DNA of 64,000 nt from Planctomycetota bacterium. GTDB lineage: Bacteria > Planctomycetota > PUPC01 > DSUN01. Where the stretch lies: contig DAOOIT010000002.1 in the NCBI GenBank assembly GCA_035384565.1, positions 167,227 through 231,226 of the forward strand, written 5' to 3'. The position numbers were made by a program, and so were the translations under genes. Shown here piece after piece: positions 50,510 through 60,200 of this stretch. Under the pieces are notes generated by a model that made no database searches, was not told the origin of the DNA, and saw nothing but the letters and a program-made list of their open reading frames with translations. The first letter of the stretch is position 1. Every line of letters starts with the position of its first letter.

Positions 50510-51550
50510 ATGGCCGAGGAATCAGCGAAGCCCTTCGTCTCCGTGGTCGTCGCCGCCTACAACGCGCGCGACACCCTGGCGCGCTGCCTCGAGGCCCTGC
50601 TGGGGCAGGAGTATCCGGCGTTCGAGGTGATCGTCGTGGACAATGCCTCGACCGACGACACGCGGGAGATCGCCAGCCGCTATTGCGGCAGGGCCAACCG
50701 CGAATCTCGCGAATCATGCGGATCTGGCAGCAGGCATCTTGATGCGTCTGATTCACCGGACTCGCGGTTTCCCGCCGCCTCCCGTCGTGTGACCTTGCTC
50801 GACGAGCCGCGCCGCGGCTGGCCCGCCGCGCGCAACCGCGCCTGGCACTGGTGCAAGGCGCCGCTCGTGGCGAACATTGACGCCGACTGCTTCGCCGAGC
50901 CGACATGGCTGCGTGAGCTCGTGGCCGCGCTCGAGCGGGAAGCGGGGGCCGGCTGCGCCGTCGGCCGCACCTTCGTCGAGCCCGGCGCCACCCTGGCGCA
51001 GCAGTTCTACGCGGCCAACGACCCGTTCAACATCGAGAAGTACGTGCAGCGCACCGAGCGGGCCTTCGGCAGGGCCTGCCCGTGGGGCGGCGGCAACAAC
51101 TGTTTCCGCCGCGAGGTGATCGAGGCCGTGGGCGGCTACGACGCCGAAACCTACACGTCGGGCGCCGACCGCGAGTACCACAAGCGGTTCGAGGAGGCGA
51201 CCGGCCTGCGCACCGTGTACGTGCCCGAGGCCGTCATCTGGCACGTCGCGCGCGGCTCGGCGGGCGAGTTCTTCCGCAACGCCGCCAAGTACGCCTGCGA
51301 CGCCGTCGTCCACGCGCAATTCGATCCCGGCGTGGCGGCGCACCTGCGGGGCTACGTGCGGCGGAACCTGGGCTTCATCGGGCGCAACGCGGCGGGCCTG
51401 GTGTGGCGGGCGGCGAAGTTCCTGGTCGGGCGCGAGACCCGCCTGCGTGTGTCGCAGCCCTTCTTCTACAGCGTGCAGGAGCTGGGCTCGATCTGGGGCC
51501 ACCTCAAAGGCCGTCGCCGCGTGGCGGCCAGGAAGCGGCATAAGAGGTGA
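50510..51550 (+). CDS. GT2 family glycosyltransferase with a repeat-encoded insert
   Basis: A 346-residue GT-A enzyme: VSVVVAAYNARDTL, IVVDNASTDDT, ARNRAWHWC, NIDADCFAEP (DxD) and a C-terminal domain with GGNNCFRREVIEAVGGYD, then ADREYHKRF. Residues about 62-92 (RANRESRESCGSGSRHLDASDSPDSR) are the in-frame translation of a 74-base imperfect palindrome (50696-50769); the fold continues normally after it. It is the last gene of the + unit that begins at 42320. Confidence 0.83.
   Translation: MAEESAKPFVSVVVAAYNARDTLARCLEALLGQEYPAFEVIVVDNASTDDTREIASRYCGRANRESRESCGSGSRHLDASDSPDSRFPAASRRVTLLDEPRRGWPAARNRAWHWCKAPLVANIDADCFAEPTWLRELVAALEREAGAGCAVGRTFVEPGATLAQQFYAANDPFNIEKYVQRTERAFGRACPWGGGNNCFRREVIEAVGGYDAETYTSGADREYHKRFEEATGLRTVYVPEAVIWHVARGSAGEFFRNAAKYACDAVVHAQFDPGVAAHLRGYVRRNLGFIGRNAAGLVWRAAKFLVGRETRLRVSQPFFYSVQELGSIWGHLKGRRRVAARKRHKR
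50696..50769. repeat. 74-base palindromic element inserted in frame in a GT2 gene
   Basis: Arms 50696-50716 and 50749-50769 are inverted repeats matching at 17 of 21 positions, with a 32-nt loop. The left arm contains GCGAATC units like those at 8658-8686. The element has the size and structure of a REP/BIME-like or MITE-like insertion. Confidence 0.6.
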
Positions 51551-51770
51551 CGTTCTCGTGCCCACGCTCCCGCGTCGGCGGTGTCGCGCGCAAGAGCGGT
51601 CGACTCTGGGGAGTCTGCGCGACTCTGAGCCGGAATGGCGAGAATCGGCGATTCTCGAGTCGGGAAACGGAGAACCCCGTGCGAGTCTGGGTCGGAAGGT
51701 CGAGAATGGGCAAATGGCGATTCGAAGGAGCCGCAGGGCGCTGGGGCCGGCTGCGAGACGGGGAGAGGAA
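51551..51770. repeat. Palindrome-rich intergenic region
   Basis: The region has no gene. It contains a 19-base palindrome with a single-base centre at 51639-51657 (CGAGAATCG/CGATTCTCG) and several GACTCT/GAGTC units, which give small direct and inverted repeats. It resembles a tract of decayed repeat elements between the GT2 and the ATP-grasp gene. Confidence 0.5.
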
Positions 51771-51799
51771 TTGACCGGACGGCCTGGTTGTGACATGAT
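51771..51799 (+). promoter_or_regulatory. Sigma70-like promoter for the 51856 operon
   Basis: TTGACC (51771-51776, 5 of 6), 17 bp and CATGAT (51794-51799, 4 of 6) precede the ATP-grasp gene. The predicted transcript start near 51807 would leave a 50-nt leader to GTG 51856. Confidence 0.5.
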
Positions 51800-51855
51800 T
51801 CGCGGTGACATGGTTTCAGGGGATGGCAGGCGGGGCATGGGAGCGAGGACCGAGG

Positions 51856-53073
51856 GTGGCTGAGGCGCCGGCCGTTGTTCTCTACATGAGTTACCTCGGC
51901 CTCGGGCTGGCGCGCGCGCTGGGCCGCGAGGGCGTGCGCGTCTTCGCCCTCGATCCGCACCGCGACGCCCTCGGCATGAACTCGCGCTACTGCACGCCGG
52001 TCCTCACCCCCGACCTCAAGGCCGACGAGGCGCGGTACCTCGATTTCCTCGTGCAATTCGGCCACTCGAGGCCCTCGAAGCCCGTGCTCTATCCCACGGG
52101 CGACCCGACGGTGGTGCTGCTGTCGCGCGAGCGCGAGGCTCTGTTGCAGCACTACCACTTCGTCATGCCCGACCACGACACGGTGCTCAAGCTGCTGACG
52201 AAGGACGGCCTGGACGCGGTGGCGCGTGAGCACGGCATCCCCGCGCCGCGCACGGTGATCCCCGCGGACCGCGCGGGGGCGGAGGCCGCGGCGCGCGAGC
52301 TGGCCTTCCCCGTCATCCTCAAGCCAGCCGAGAGCCACGCCTGGAAGGCCAGGGCGATCGTGGAGATGCTCGGCGTCGGCACCAAGGTCGTGCCGTGCGC
52401 CACGCCCGAGGACCTGCTCGCCCAGTACGACCGCATCGCGGCGCACAACCCCGCCGTCATCGTGCAGGAGGTCATCCCCGGCGAAGACGAGCGGCTGGTG
52501 TATTGCTGCTTCTACGTCGGGCGCTCGGGCGAGCCGCTGGGCCTCTTCGCCGGGCGCAAGCGCCGCGTGCTCCCGCCCGGCTTCGGCTCGGCCAGCTTCG
52601 CGGAGAGCATAGACGACCCCCGCCTCACCGACGCCACGTTGCGTCTGCTACGGGCCGTGAACTACCGCGGCCTCGGCGGCGTGGAGTTCAAGCTCGACCC
52701 GCGCGACAACACCTACAAGCTCATCGAGTTCAACGTGCGATTCGGCCTGTGGGACGCGCTGGGCGCCCGGTGCGGCGTGAACCTGGCGCACATGGCCTGG
52801 CGCGACGCGCAGGGCCTGCCCGTCGAGCCCCGGCTCAGAGGCCGCCCGGGCGTGAAATGGGTCTCGATACAGCGCGACCTTTCAGCTTTCAGGCTCTACC
52901 GACGCCAGGGCAAGCTGACCACCCGCCAGTGGCTGCGCTCGCTCGCCGGCGAGAAGATGTGGGCGGTGTTCGCTTGGGACGACCTCCGGCCATTCCTCTC
53001 GACCGCCCCGGGCTACCTGTGGCGGCTCGCGGCGCCCAGGCTGAGAATGGCGGGAAAGCAGGCGCAAGGGTAG
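51856..53073 (+). CDS. ATP-grasp ligase (COG3919-type carboligase)
   Basis: A 405-residue ATP-grasp protein: AVVLYMSYLGLGLARALGREG, TKDGLDAVAREHGIPAPRT, FPVILKPAESHAWKA, VIVQEVIPGEDERL, GLGGVEFKLDPRDNTYKLIEFNVRFGLWD. It probably forms an amide or carboxylate bond, for example joining an amino acid to a sugar acid. GAGG at seven bases before GTG 51856 supports the start; ATG 51805 is possible but lies at the predicted transcript start. The next gene follows 52 bases later. Confidence 0.82.
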   Translation: MAEAPAVVLYMSYLGLGLARALGREGVRVFALDPHRDALGMNSRYCTPVLTPDLKADEARYLDFLVQFGHSRPSKPVLYPTGDPTVVLLSREREALLQHYHFVMPDHDTVLKLLTKDGLDAVAREHGIPAPRTVIPADRAGAEAAARELAFPVILKPAESHAWKARAIVEMLGVGTKVVPCATPEDLLAQYDRIAAHNPAVIVQEVIPGEDERLVYCCFYVGRSGEPLGLFAGRKRRVLPPGFGSASFAESIDDPRLTDATLRLLRAVNYRGLGGVEFKLDPRDNTYKLIEFNVRFGLWDALGARCGVNLAHMAWRDAQGLPVEPRLRGRPGVKWVSIQRDLSAFRLYRRQGKLTTRQWLRSLAGEKMWAVFAWDDLRPFLSTAPGYLWRLAAPRLRMAGKQAQG

Positions 53074-53125
53074 AATAGTGGCGGGCGAGGGCCACCGACT
53101 GGAACCCGTGCCAAGAGGCTCTTGA

Positions 53126-54511
53126 ATGAACGTCGCGCTCATCCAGCCGCCGATGGATTCCGACTACCCGCCCCTGAGCCTGGGCTCGCTGGCAGCGTAC
53201 CTGGCCGCGAAGGGCCACCACGCGCGTGTCTTCGACCTCCAGATTCCTGCCCAACGCCAGAGCTGGCAGAAAGAGCTGGCGGCCTTCGCTCCGGGCGTGG
53301 TCGGCGTCACCGCCATGACCCCCACGCTGCCGGCCGCCGCCAAGATAGGCCGCGCGTGCAAGGAGATCGCGCCCGAGGCCACGCTCGTGCTGGGCGGCTA
53401 CCACGTGAGCTTCCTGCCCGAGGGCACGATGGGCGGCTATCCCGCCTTCGACGTCGGCGTCATCGGGGAGGGCGAGGCGACGCTCCACGAGCTGGTCGAG
53501 ACCGTGGCGAGCGGCGGCGACCTCGAGCAGGTGCCGGGCCTCGTGCTCCGGCGCGGAGGCGGGCTGGTGATGACCGCGCCGCGCGAGCGGCTGCGCGACC
53601 TCGACGCTCTGCCCTGGCCCCACGAGCATTACGACCTCGACCACTACCTCTACTACGGCGGCTACACGGGGCGCTGGACCTTCAAGTGCGCGAGCGCGAT
53701 CGTCTCGCGCGGCTGCCCGTTCCGGTGCCGGTTCTGCGCGTCGCAGCGCTTCTGGTCCGAGCGCTGCCTCGTGGTGTCGCCCGAGCGCGTGGTGGACGAG
53801 ATGCGCTACCTCGCGCGCCGCGGCGCCCGAAGCGTGTACTTCCGCGACAGCACGTTCAACGCCAACAAGAAGTGGGTGCGCGAGTTCTGCGAGGCCAAGC
53901 GGCGCGCGGGGGTGAAGATGCGCTGGCTGTGCAACAGCCGGGTGGACACGCTGACCGACGAGCAGCTCGGCCTGATGGCCGAGGCGGGCCTCGAGGCCCT
54001 CTACTTCGGCGTCGAGAGCGGCAGCCAGCGCGTGCTCGACTACTACGACAAGGGGGTGACCGTCGAGCAGACCCGCGAGGCGTTCGCCCTCTGCCGCAAG
54101 CACGGCATCGCCACGGCCGCCTACTTCATGATCGGAGCGCCCGTGGAGACGCGCGCCGACATCGAGGAAAGCCGCAAGCTCGCGCACGAACTGGGCGCAA
54201 AGTACACCTACTGGTTCATCTACACGCCCCTGCCAGGGGCGCCGCTCTACGACGACTTCGTCGAGCGCGGCTACCGCCCGGACTTCGAGAACTTCGTCTT
54301 CAGCCGCGCCACGATCCCCGTCGGCGACATGACCCCGCAGGAACTCGAGGCGATCCATCACCAACTCGTCGCCGAGTTCCAGAGGAAGGCCACCCAAGGC
54401 GAGGTCTGGCGGCGCCGCCTCGAGGTTCTCAGCGCGACCCGCTCCTGGCGGGATGTGCGCTTCCTGGGCCGCAGGGTGGCCACGCGCCTCGGCCTGGCCA
54501 AAGGGGAGTGA
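53126..54511 (+). CDS. B12-binding-domain radical SAM protein, paralogue 1
   Basis: A 461-residue protein: an N-terminal cobalamin-binding-like domain (LIQPPMDSDYPPLSLGSLAAYL, GGYHVSFLPEG, IGEGEATL), then the cluster SRGCPFRCRFCASQR (C197, C201, C204) and FGVESGSQRVL. It lacks the DxHxxG motif in the B12 domain, as in many class B-like members. These enzymes methylate unactivated carbons or rearrange carbon skeletons. The next gene is a paralogue with the cysteines at identical positions. GAGG seven bases upstream of ATG 53126. Confidence 0.87.
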   Translation: MNVALIQPPMDSDYPPLSLGSLAAYLAAKGHHARVFDLQIPAQRQSWQKELAAFAPGVVGVTAMTPTLPAAAKIGRACKEIAPEATLVLGGYHVSFLPEGTMGGYPAFDVGVIGEGEATLHELVETVASGGDLEQVPGLVLRRGGGLVMTAPRERLRDLDALPWPHEHYDLDHYLYYGGYTGRWTFKCASAIVSRGCPFRCRFCASQRFWSERCLVVSPERVVDEMRYLARRGARSVYFRDSTFNANKKWVREFCEAKRRAGVKMRWLCNSRVDTLTDEQLGLMAEAGLEALYFGVESGSQRVLDYYDKGVTVEQTREAFALCRKHGIATAAYFMIGAPVETRADIEESRKLAHELGAKYTYWFIYTPLPGAPLYDDFVERGYRPDFENFVFSRATIPVGDMTPQELEAIHHQLVAEFQRKATQGEVWRRRLEVLSATRSWRDVRFLGRRVATRLGLAKGE

Positions 54512-54515
54512 GGCC

Positions 54516-55919
54516 ATGCGCGTGACGCTCATCCAACCCGACACCGGCGGCGCCTATCCGCCGCTGAGCCTCGGCTACCTGGCCGCCTACGTGGCCGAGC
54601 GCGGCCACGCCGCGCGCATCGTGGACCTCCAGGAGCCGGCCCAGCGGCGGGAATGGGAGCGCCTGCTCGTCGAATCCCGGCCCGACCTCATTGGCCTCAC
54701 GGCCCTCACGCCGAGCATCCGCGACGCAGGCCGCCTGGCCGAGCGGGCGCACCAGCTCGCCCCCCAGGCCCGCATCATCCTCGGCGGTTTCCACGCTACG
54801 ATGGAGCCCGAGCAGACGCTCCGCGACCACCCGGTCATTGACTTCCTGTGCATCGGCGAGGGCGAGGAGACCCTCGCGGAGCTCTGCGCGCTCCTCGACG
54901 CCGGCCAGCCGGCCGATGGCCTGCCGGGACTCGCCTGGCGCTCGGGCGACCGCGTCGAGTTCGGCCCGCCCCGCGAGCGCATCGCCGACCTCGATCTCCT
55001 GCCCAGCCCGCACGCCTTCTACGACCTGGACTACTATTTGGATGCGGGCAGCTTCACCTACCAGTACGGCTACCGCTGCGCATCGGTGATCGCCTCGCGC
55101 GGCTGCCCGTTCCGCTGCCGGTTCTGCTCGGTGCCCGGCAAGTACATACAACCCTCGCCCCAGCACGTCGCCGACGAGATTGCGGCGCTTCTGCGGCGCG
55201 GGGCCGACGGAGTGTTCTTCCGCGACAGCACGTTCACCATCCGTCGCGAGTGGGTGCTGGCCTTCTGCGAGGCCGTGCAGCGCCGGCGGCTGCGCTTCCA
55301 CTGGATCGCCAACGCCCGGCCCGACCGGGTGGACGACGAGTTGCTCGCCGCCATGAAGCGGGCAGGCTGCTTCGCGCTCTGCTACGGCGCCGAGTCGGGC
55401 CGCGACCACGTGCTCGAGTACTACGGCAAGGACCACACCGTTGCCGACACGCGCCGCGCCGTAGCGGCCACGAAGCGCGCAGGCATTCGCGTCATCGCGT
55501 ACTTCATGCTCGGCGCGCCCATCGAGACGCGGGCCGACATCGAGGCGAGCCACGCGCTGGCCCGCGAGCTGGGCGCCGAGCGCACGATCTGGAAGATTTT
55601 CGCGCCGCTTCCGGGCTGCGCGATCTACAATGAACTCAAGGCCAGGGGCGTGCCGCTCGACTTCGAGGCGATCCGCACCGACCGGGCCTCGTACCCGCTG
55701 GCCGACATGACGGAGGCCGAACTCGAGGCGCGCTTCCGCGAACTCCAGCGCGAGTTCGCCTACGCGCGCGACAACCGCCTGCGGGTCTTCTGGCGCCAGC
55801 TCCGGCGCGTGCGCTCGCCCCGCGACGCCTGGCGGCTCACCCGCCGCGTCACGGGCCGCGTGCGACGGGCGCTGTTCCCGGCCGAGAACGAGTGCGTGGG
55901 GGAGGGGAGGGATGGGTGA
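54516..55919 (+). CDS. B12-binding-domain radical SAM protein, paralogue 2
   Basis: A 467-residue protein starting 4 bases after paralogue 1. LIQPDTGGAYPPLSLGYLAAYV, GGFHATMEPEQ, IGEGEETLAEL, SRGCPFRCRFCSVPG (C197, C201, C204) and YGAESGRDHVLEYYGK repeat the same layout; the two are tandem duplicates with diverged substrate regions. They probably act one after the other on the same class of substrate. The stop overlaps the deacetylase start (ATGGGTGA). Confidence 0.87.
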   Translation: MRVTLIQPDTGGAYPPLSLGYLAAYVAERGHAARIVDLQEPAQRREWERLLVESRPDLIGLTALTPSIRDAGRLAERAHQLAPQARIILGGFHATMEPEQTLRDHPVIDFLCIGEGEETLAELCALLDAGQPADGLPGLAWRSGDRVEFGPPRERIADLDLLPSPHAFYDLDYYLDAGSFTYQYGYRCASVIASRGCPFRCRFCSVPGKYIQPSPQHVADEIAALLRRGADGVFFRDSTFTIRREWVLAFCEAVQRRRLRFHWIANARPDRVDDELLAAMKRAGCFALCYGAESGRDHVLEYYGKDHTVADTRRAVAATKRAGIRVIAYFMLGAPIETRADIEASHALARELGAERTIWKIFAPLPGCAIYNELKARGVPLDFEAIRTDRASYPLADMTEAELEARFRELQREFAYARDNRLRVFWRQLRRVRSPRDAWRLTRRVTGRVRRALFPAENECVGEGRDG

Positions 55920-56856
55920 GATGTGCCGGTGGGCCAGGACGCTCATCCTCACCGTGTCGGTCGAGCCGGACGACCCCTCGGTGGTCGGCCGCACCGGAGC
56001 CTACCGCTCTCTGGAGGGGCTGGGGCGGTTCCACGAGCTGTGCCGCCGCCACGGGGTGAGGCCGACCTACCTGCTCACGTACTCGGCCGCGTGCGAGGCC
56101 CGCTGTGCGGACGCGGCCCGCGCCTGGGGCGTCGAGACAGAGTTTGGCGCCCACCTGCACCCTGAGGAAGTGCCTCCCATCGCCGACGGCGAGCGCGGGA
56201 ACCACACGCTGCGCCCGGGCGACGTGGCCCCCGAGCGCCTGCGGGCCAAGCTCGTGAACCTCCTCGACCGTGTCGCGGAGGCGACGGGGCGCCGGCCCAC
56301 GTCGTTCCGCTCGGGCTTCTTCGGCCTCACGCCGGCCCTGGCGGCCGCGCTGGGCGAACTGGGCGTGGAGGCCGACTCCAGCCTCGGCCCTCTCGAGAAA
56401 GTGGGCCAGACGTATCCCTACATCGGGGTGCCCTTTGCTCCCTATGTTTTTGACCCCGCGCGGTGCGGCGCGCTGATCGAGGTGCCGCTGACCAGCGTCT
56501 TCCGCCGGCCCTTTCCCAGGGCGCTGTACGGTGCGTACGTCCGCCTGCCCGGGCGCGTGCGGGGCGCGCTGCGGGCGTGTGGGCTTGCCGAGATCGTGCG
56601 ATTCCGCCCCGCGGCGGCCTCGGAGCGCGACCTCCTGGCCGTCTGCGAGCGGACGGCCCGGCTCGGCATCCCGGCCGTGATGACGGTGCACTCGAACGAG
56701 CTCTGGCCGGGCACGAGCGCGGCCGTGGGCTCACAGGCCGCGTCGGACGCCTATTACGCACGCCTCGAGCGGGTGCTGGTGCACGCGCGCGAACGCGGCT
56801 GGGCCTCGCTCACGCTTACCGAGGCGGCGCGAAGGGCAAGGGAGACCGCGGCATGA
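55912..56856 (+). CDS. NodB-like deacetylase of the HxHP subgroup
   Basis: A 314-residue protein with LTVSVEPDDPSVVG (Glu/Asp in place of DD), RPTYLLTYS, and EFGAHLHPEEV as the His pair, then FRSGFFGLTPALAAAL and YYARLERVL. It resembles the 44525 protein instead of the classical members. No signal peptide is seen. It is translationally coupled with the radical SAM pair upstream and, by ATGA, with a small membrane protein downstream. Confidence 0.72.
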   Translation: MGEMCRWARTLILTVSVEPDDPSVVGRTGAYRSLEGLGRFHELCRRHGVRPTYLLTYSAACEARCADAARAWGVETEFGAHLHPEEVPPIADGERGNHTLRPGDVAPERLRAKLVNLLDRVAEATGRRPTSFRSGFFGLTPALAAALGELGVEADSSLGPLEKVGQTYPYIGVPFAPYVFDPARCGALIEVPLTSVFRRPFPRALYGAYVRLPGRVRGALRACGLAEIVRFRPAAASERDLLAVCERTARLGIPAVMTVHSNELWPGTSAAVGSQAASDAYYARLERVLVHARERGWASLTLTEAARRARETAA

Positions 56857-57263
56857 TGGGCGCGGCGAGCCACTTCCTGGTCGGGATGCTGTGCGGCGCC
56901 GCACTGGGCGGCGTGGCCGTGGCCCTCCGGCGCCGCTGGCTCGTGTGGCTTCCGCCTTTCGTGCTCGCGTGCGGCTGCTGGGCCGAGGGGCCGCTGCTGC
57001 TGGGCATGCCGCACACGGCCCATCCGCTGGCCAATCTGTTCTTCGGCTATGCGTGGCTGCATCCCTGGCTGGCGGCGGATGAAGTCACCGCTCTCTTCTT
57101 CGTGCTTGGCCTCACGAACCTGATGCTGCTGGCCTATGTGGTGTTCCTCGCGCGGTATCATGCGGCAGCGGACATGGTGCGCTGGGAGCGTGAGGGGCCC
57201 TCGCCGCCGCCCTCGAAGGCCAGGACGCGCCGCGCGGGGCGGCAGGCCCATTCTGGGGGTTGA
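56853..57263 (+). CDS. Small membrane protein resembling the N-terminus of the next gene
   Basis: A 136-residue protein with about three helices: SHFLVGMLCGAALGGVAV, RRRWLVWLPPFVLACGCW, FFVLGLTNLMLLAYVVFL. Its layout and the phrase RRRWLVWLP match residues 1-115 of the 1591-residue protein that follows, so the two are paralogous over this domain. It ends in an Arg/Lys-rich tail. No function is known; it could be an earlier duplicate of the anchor domain. ATGA overlap with the deacetylase. Confidence 0.65.
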   Translation: MMGAASHFLVGMLCGAALGGVAVALRRRWLVWLPPFVLACGCWAEGPLLLGMPHTAHPLANLFFGYAWLHPWLAADEVTALFFVLGLTNLMLLAYVVFLARYHAAADMVRWEREGPSPPPSKARTRRAGRQAHSGG

Positions 57264-57270
57264 TTGCGCG

Positions 57271-60200
57271 ATGCCCATGCCCGAGGTGCATTTCGCGGTG
57301 GGTATGGGAGCGGGGGCGCTGCTGGGCCTGCCGATGGCCGCGGCGCGCCGGCGCTGGCTCGTGTGGCTGCCGCTGGCGATGAGCCTGTGCGGCGGCCTTG
57401 CGCTGGTGCCCGATGCGCTGGCGCGCGCCGGGCATCTGACGCATGGCCTGGAGGGCCTGGCCGCGTCGCATCGCGCGCACCCGCCGTGGTCCAACGCCTT
57501 CTTCCTGCACGGGTGGCTCGACACGCAGCCGGCCCTCTACACCCGGGCGGCCTCGCGTGTGGCGTTCCAGGCCGTGGTGCTGATGTACCTCGCCGCGGCA
57601 GGCGGCTATGCGGCCTACATTCGTTGGGGCCTCCCGCGGCAGCCGGAGGCGGAGGAGGCGCTCGCCCGCGTGCGACGGGCCGCGGCGGGCTATCGGCCGC
57701 TCGCGCCCCTGGTGGGGCTTGCGCCGCTGCTGCTGGCCGGGGCGGCCACGGCCTGGCTGGTCGCGTCCCTGAAGCCGGTTCGGGGGCCTGGGGCCGGCGC
57801 CGAGCCTGTGGAGGCACGGCTCTGGGCGCAACTGGTTGCGCGGCGCATGGGCATCGCAGTCGGCCAGAGGCTCGGCGTGGTGCATGCGACGTGGGATCGC
57901 GAGGGCCAATGGCTCTCGGGCGACCTGGGAGCGCGGTCGCCGGCCGTTGCTGAAGTGGTCGCCCGGGCGAAGGCCAGCGGCTGCGGCTTCGTGGCCGTGC
58001 TGGCCGATGCCCTGGCCGCCGGGGCGCTGGCCGAGGCGCGGGCGAAGAACCCCGACCTCGCCATCTTCGCGGGGCGGATGTGGGACGCCCCCTCGTCGCG
58101 GGGGGCCGTGCCGGCCCTGGTGATCGTGCCGCCGCGGCCCGATGAGAGCGCCGTGCTCGCGTCATTCGCCGCGCAGTTCGGCCCGGGCAGCGGCGCCTCG
58201 TCCGAGGCTGCGCTCCAGTGGCTCAAGGCCCACGGCAGCGCCGGGAACGTGGCGCCCGTGGTGCTTGCCTGCCCCACTGAGGTGGGCGGGAGCGCCTGGC
58301 CCACGCTGTTCTCCTGGCGGCGCGCGAACGAGCTGTTTGTGGGTTTCTTGGGCCTCTTTGGCAGCGAACGGCTCTCGGCGCGTGAGGCGAAGAGCCAGTG
58401 GGACGCCCGCGTGACGACGGTGGGCGGCGTGTGGGACAGGTTTCTGGACGGCGGCTTCCGCCTCGGGGGCGCGGCCGCGGCCTCGGGGTTCGAGGACTCT
58501 TCGCGGCAGTTCGGGCCGGGCGAGTTCGCGCGCACCCACGTGTGGAGCCGGGGGCGCGAGGCGGCCGATGTCCTGGAGGGCTTGCGCCGCGGCTGCGTGT
58601 GGGCCGACGAGGGCGGCATCGTGCGCGGGCTGGACTTCGCAGTGGCGGCTCCCACGCTCGAGCGCCCCGCGCGCATGGGCGAAGTGGCCCGTGTGGCCCC
58701 CGGCGACCTGGTGCGGGTGGAGCTGGCGCTGGACGTGCCGCCGACGGATTTCGCCGGGCGCCCCAACGTGCTGGAGATGGTCGAACTGATCTCGAACTTC
58801 GGCGGCGAGCCGGCGGTCGTGGCCAGCTTCCGGGGCGTTCGCGGGGCGCGACGGATCGAGCATCTCCTCCCGCCGGCCGAGGATCGGAACGGGGGGCTGG
58901 GCTTCTACGCCCGCGCCCGCGGCTGGCGGCATCTCGAGGACGGCTCGCGTCTGTGCTTCTACACCAACCCTGTCCACGTCCTGGTCCGCGCGGGCCTGGC
59001 GCCGCCGCGGCTGCCGGGCGAGGCGCCCGTGCGGGTGGCATCGCCGTCGCGGCCCGTCAAGCCCGAGCCGCCGAAGCCCACAACTGCCACGCCCGCCGCG
59101 CCGGCGAAAGGCGACACAGGCGCCGACCTCGAGCGCATCGGCCTCGGCAGCAGCGTCAAGGCCATCCACGTCGAGACCTTCAAGCAGCCCTCACGCCAGT
59201 GGCGCGGCATCCCCGTGAGCATCATCGGCGACCGCGGCCCCGTGTTGGGGGACGAGGACTTGCGCATCGAGTTCCTCAGCCGCACGCCGCTGGGCGAGGG
59301 CACGCGCCTGTTCTTCCGATGCTACGCCACGGCGTGCAGCCGGCTGACACTGGTCGCGCGCCGCGCCGACAACCCGGTCCCATGCCAGGCCACCCGCGAG
59401 CTGCCGGAGAAGCAGTGGGCGCAGTTCGACCTGTCGCTCGCGGGCGATTTCCTGCCCGTGCGCGGCGAGTCGGGCGGCCTTCGTCCGCCCGCGGAGGTCC
59501 AGGCGATCGAATGGATCGGCGCGCGCCAAGGGCCTCTCTCGCGTTTCTACATCACCGATGTCGTCGTGTACGACCCCACGGCGTCAAGCCGCCAGGCGGC
59601 GGCCGGCCGCGAGGCGAAGGCGCTGCTCGATGCCTTGCGCGAGACCACGCGGCGTCGGGGGGTGCCGCCTTCGGCGCGCTCGCGCGCCCGCGACGCGGAG
59701 ACGCGCCTGGAGGCCTGGCAGGCGCGGCTCGCCGCCGGGGCGGCGCCGCTGGCTGCCGAGGAACTCCAGGCCGCCGAGCGCGACCTGGCCACGCTCGCCG
59801 AAGAGTGCCGCCGCCTCGCCTGGCAGGCCGCCGCCGGGCCCACCTTCGGCGTCCCCGACCCGCGATTCATCGTCACCGCGCTCGCCCCCACGCAGCGCGC
59901 CTCGGCGCGCCATCCCGCCCTGCGGCTGGCCCCCTCGCTCGCCGGCTCCTGGGAGTTTGCCGCCGCCGGCGGCGAGGCCGAGAGCGTGCAGATCGCCGTC
60001 GCGGCGCTCTGGGACAAGCTGGAGGCTGTCCGCGTGGAGGCCCCCGCGCTGGTGCCCGAGGAGGGCGGCGGCCCCGGGGTGCCCGTGTCGGTGGAGCTGG
60101 TGGACGAGGTGGAGGTGAGGCCGCGCCCCACACTCACGCCCGAGCAGGCCGGCTGGCAGCCCGATCCGCTGCGGCCCTTCGAGCCGTTCGACCTCGAGCC

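Noticed and set aside
53048..53076. A promoter with TAGAAT at the 53073 stop
   Set aside because: The -10 matches well but no acceptable -35 lies at 16-18 bp, and the next gene is likely read from the 51771 promoter.
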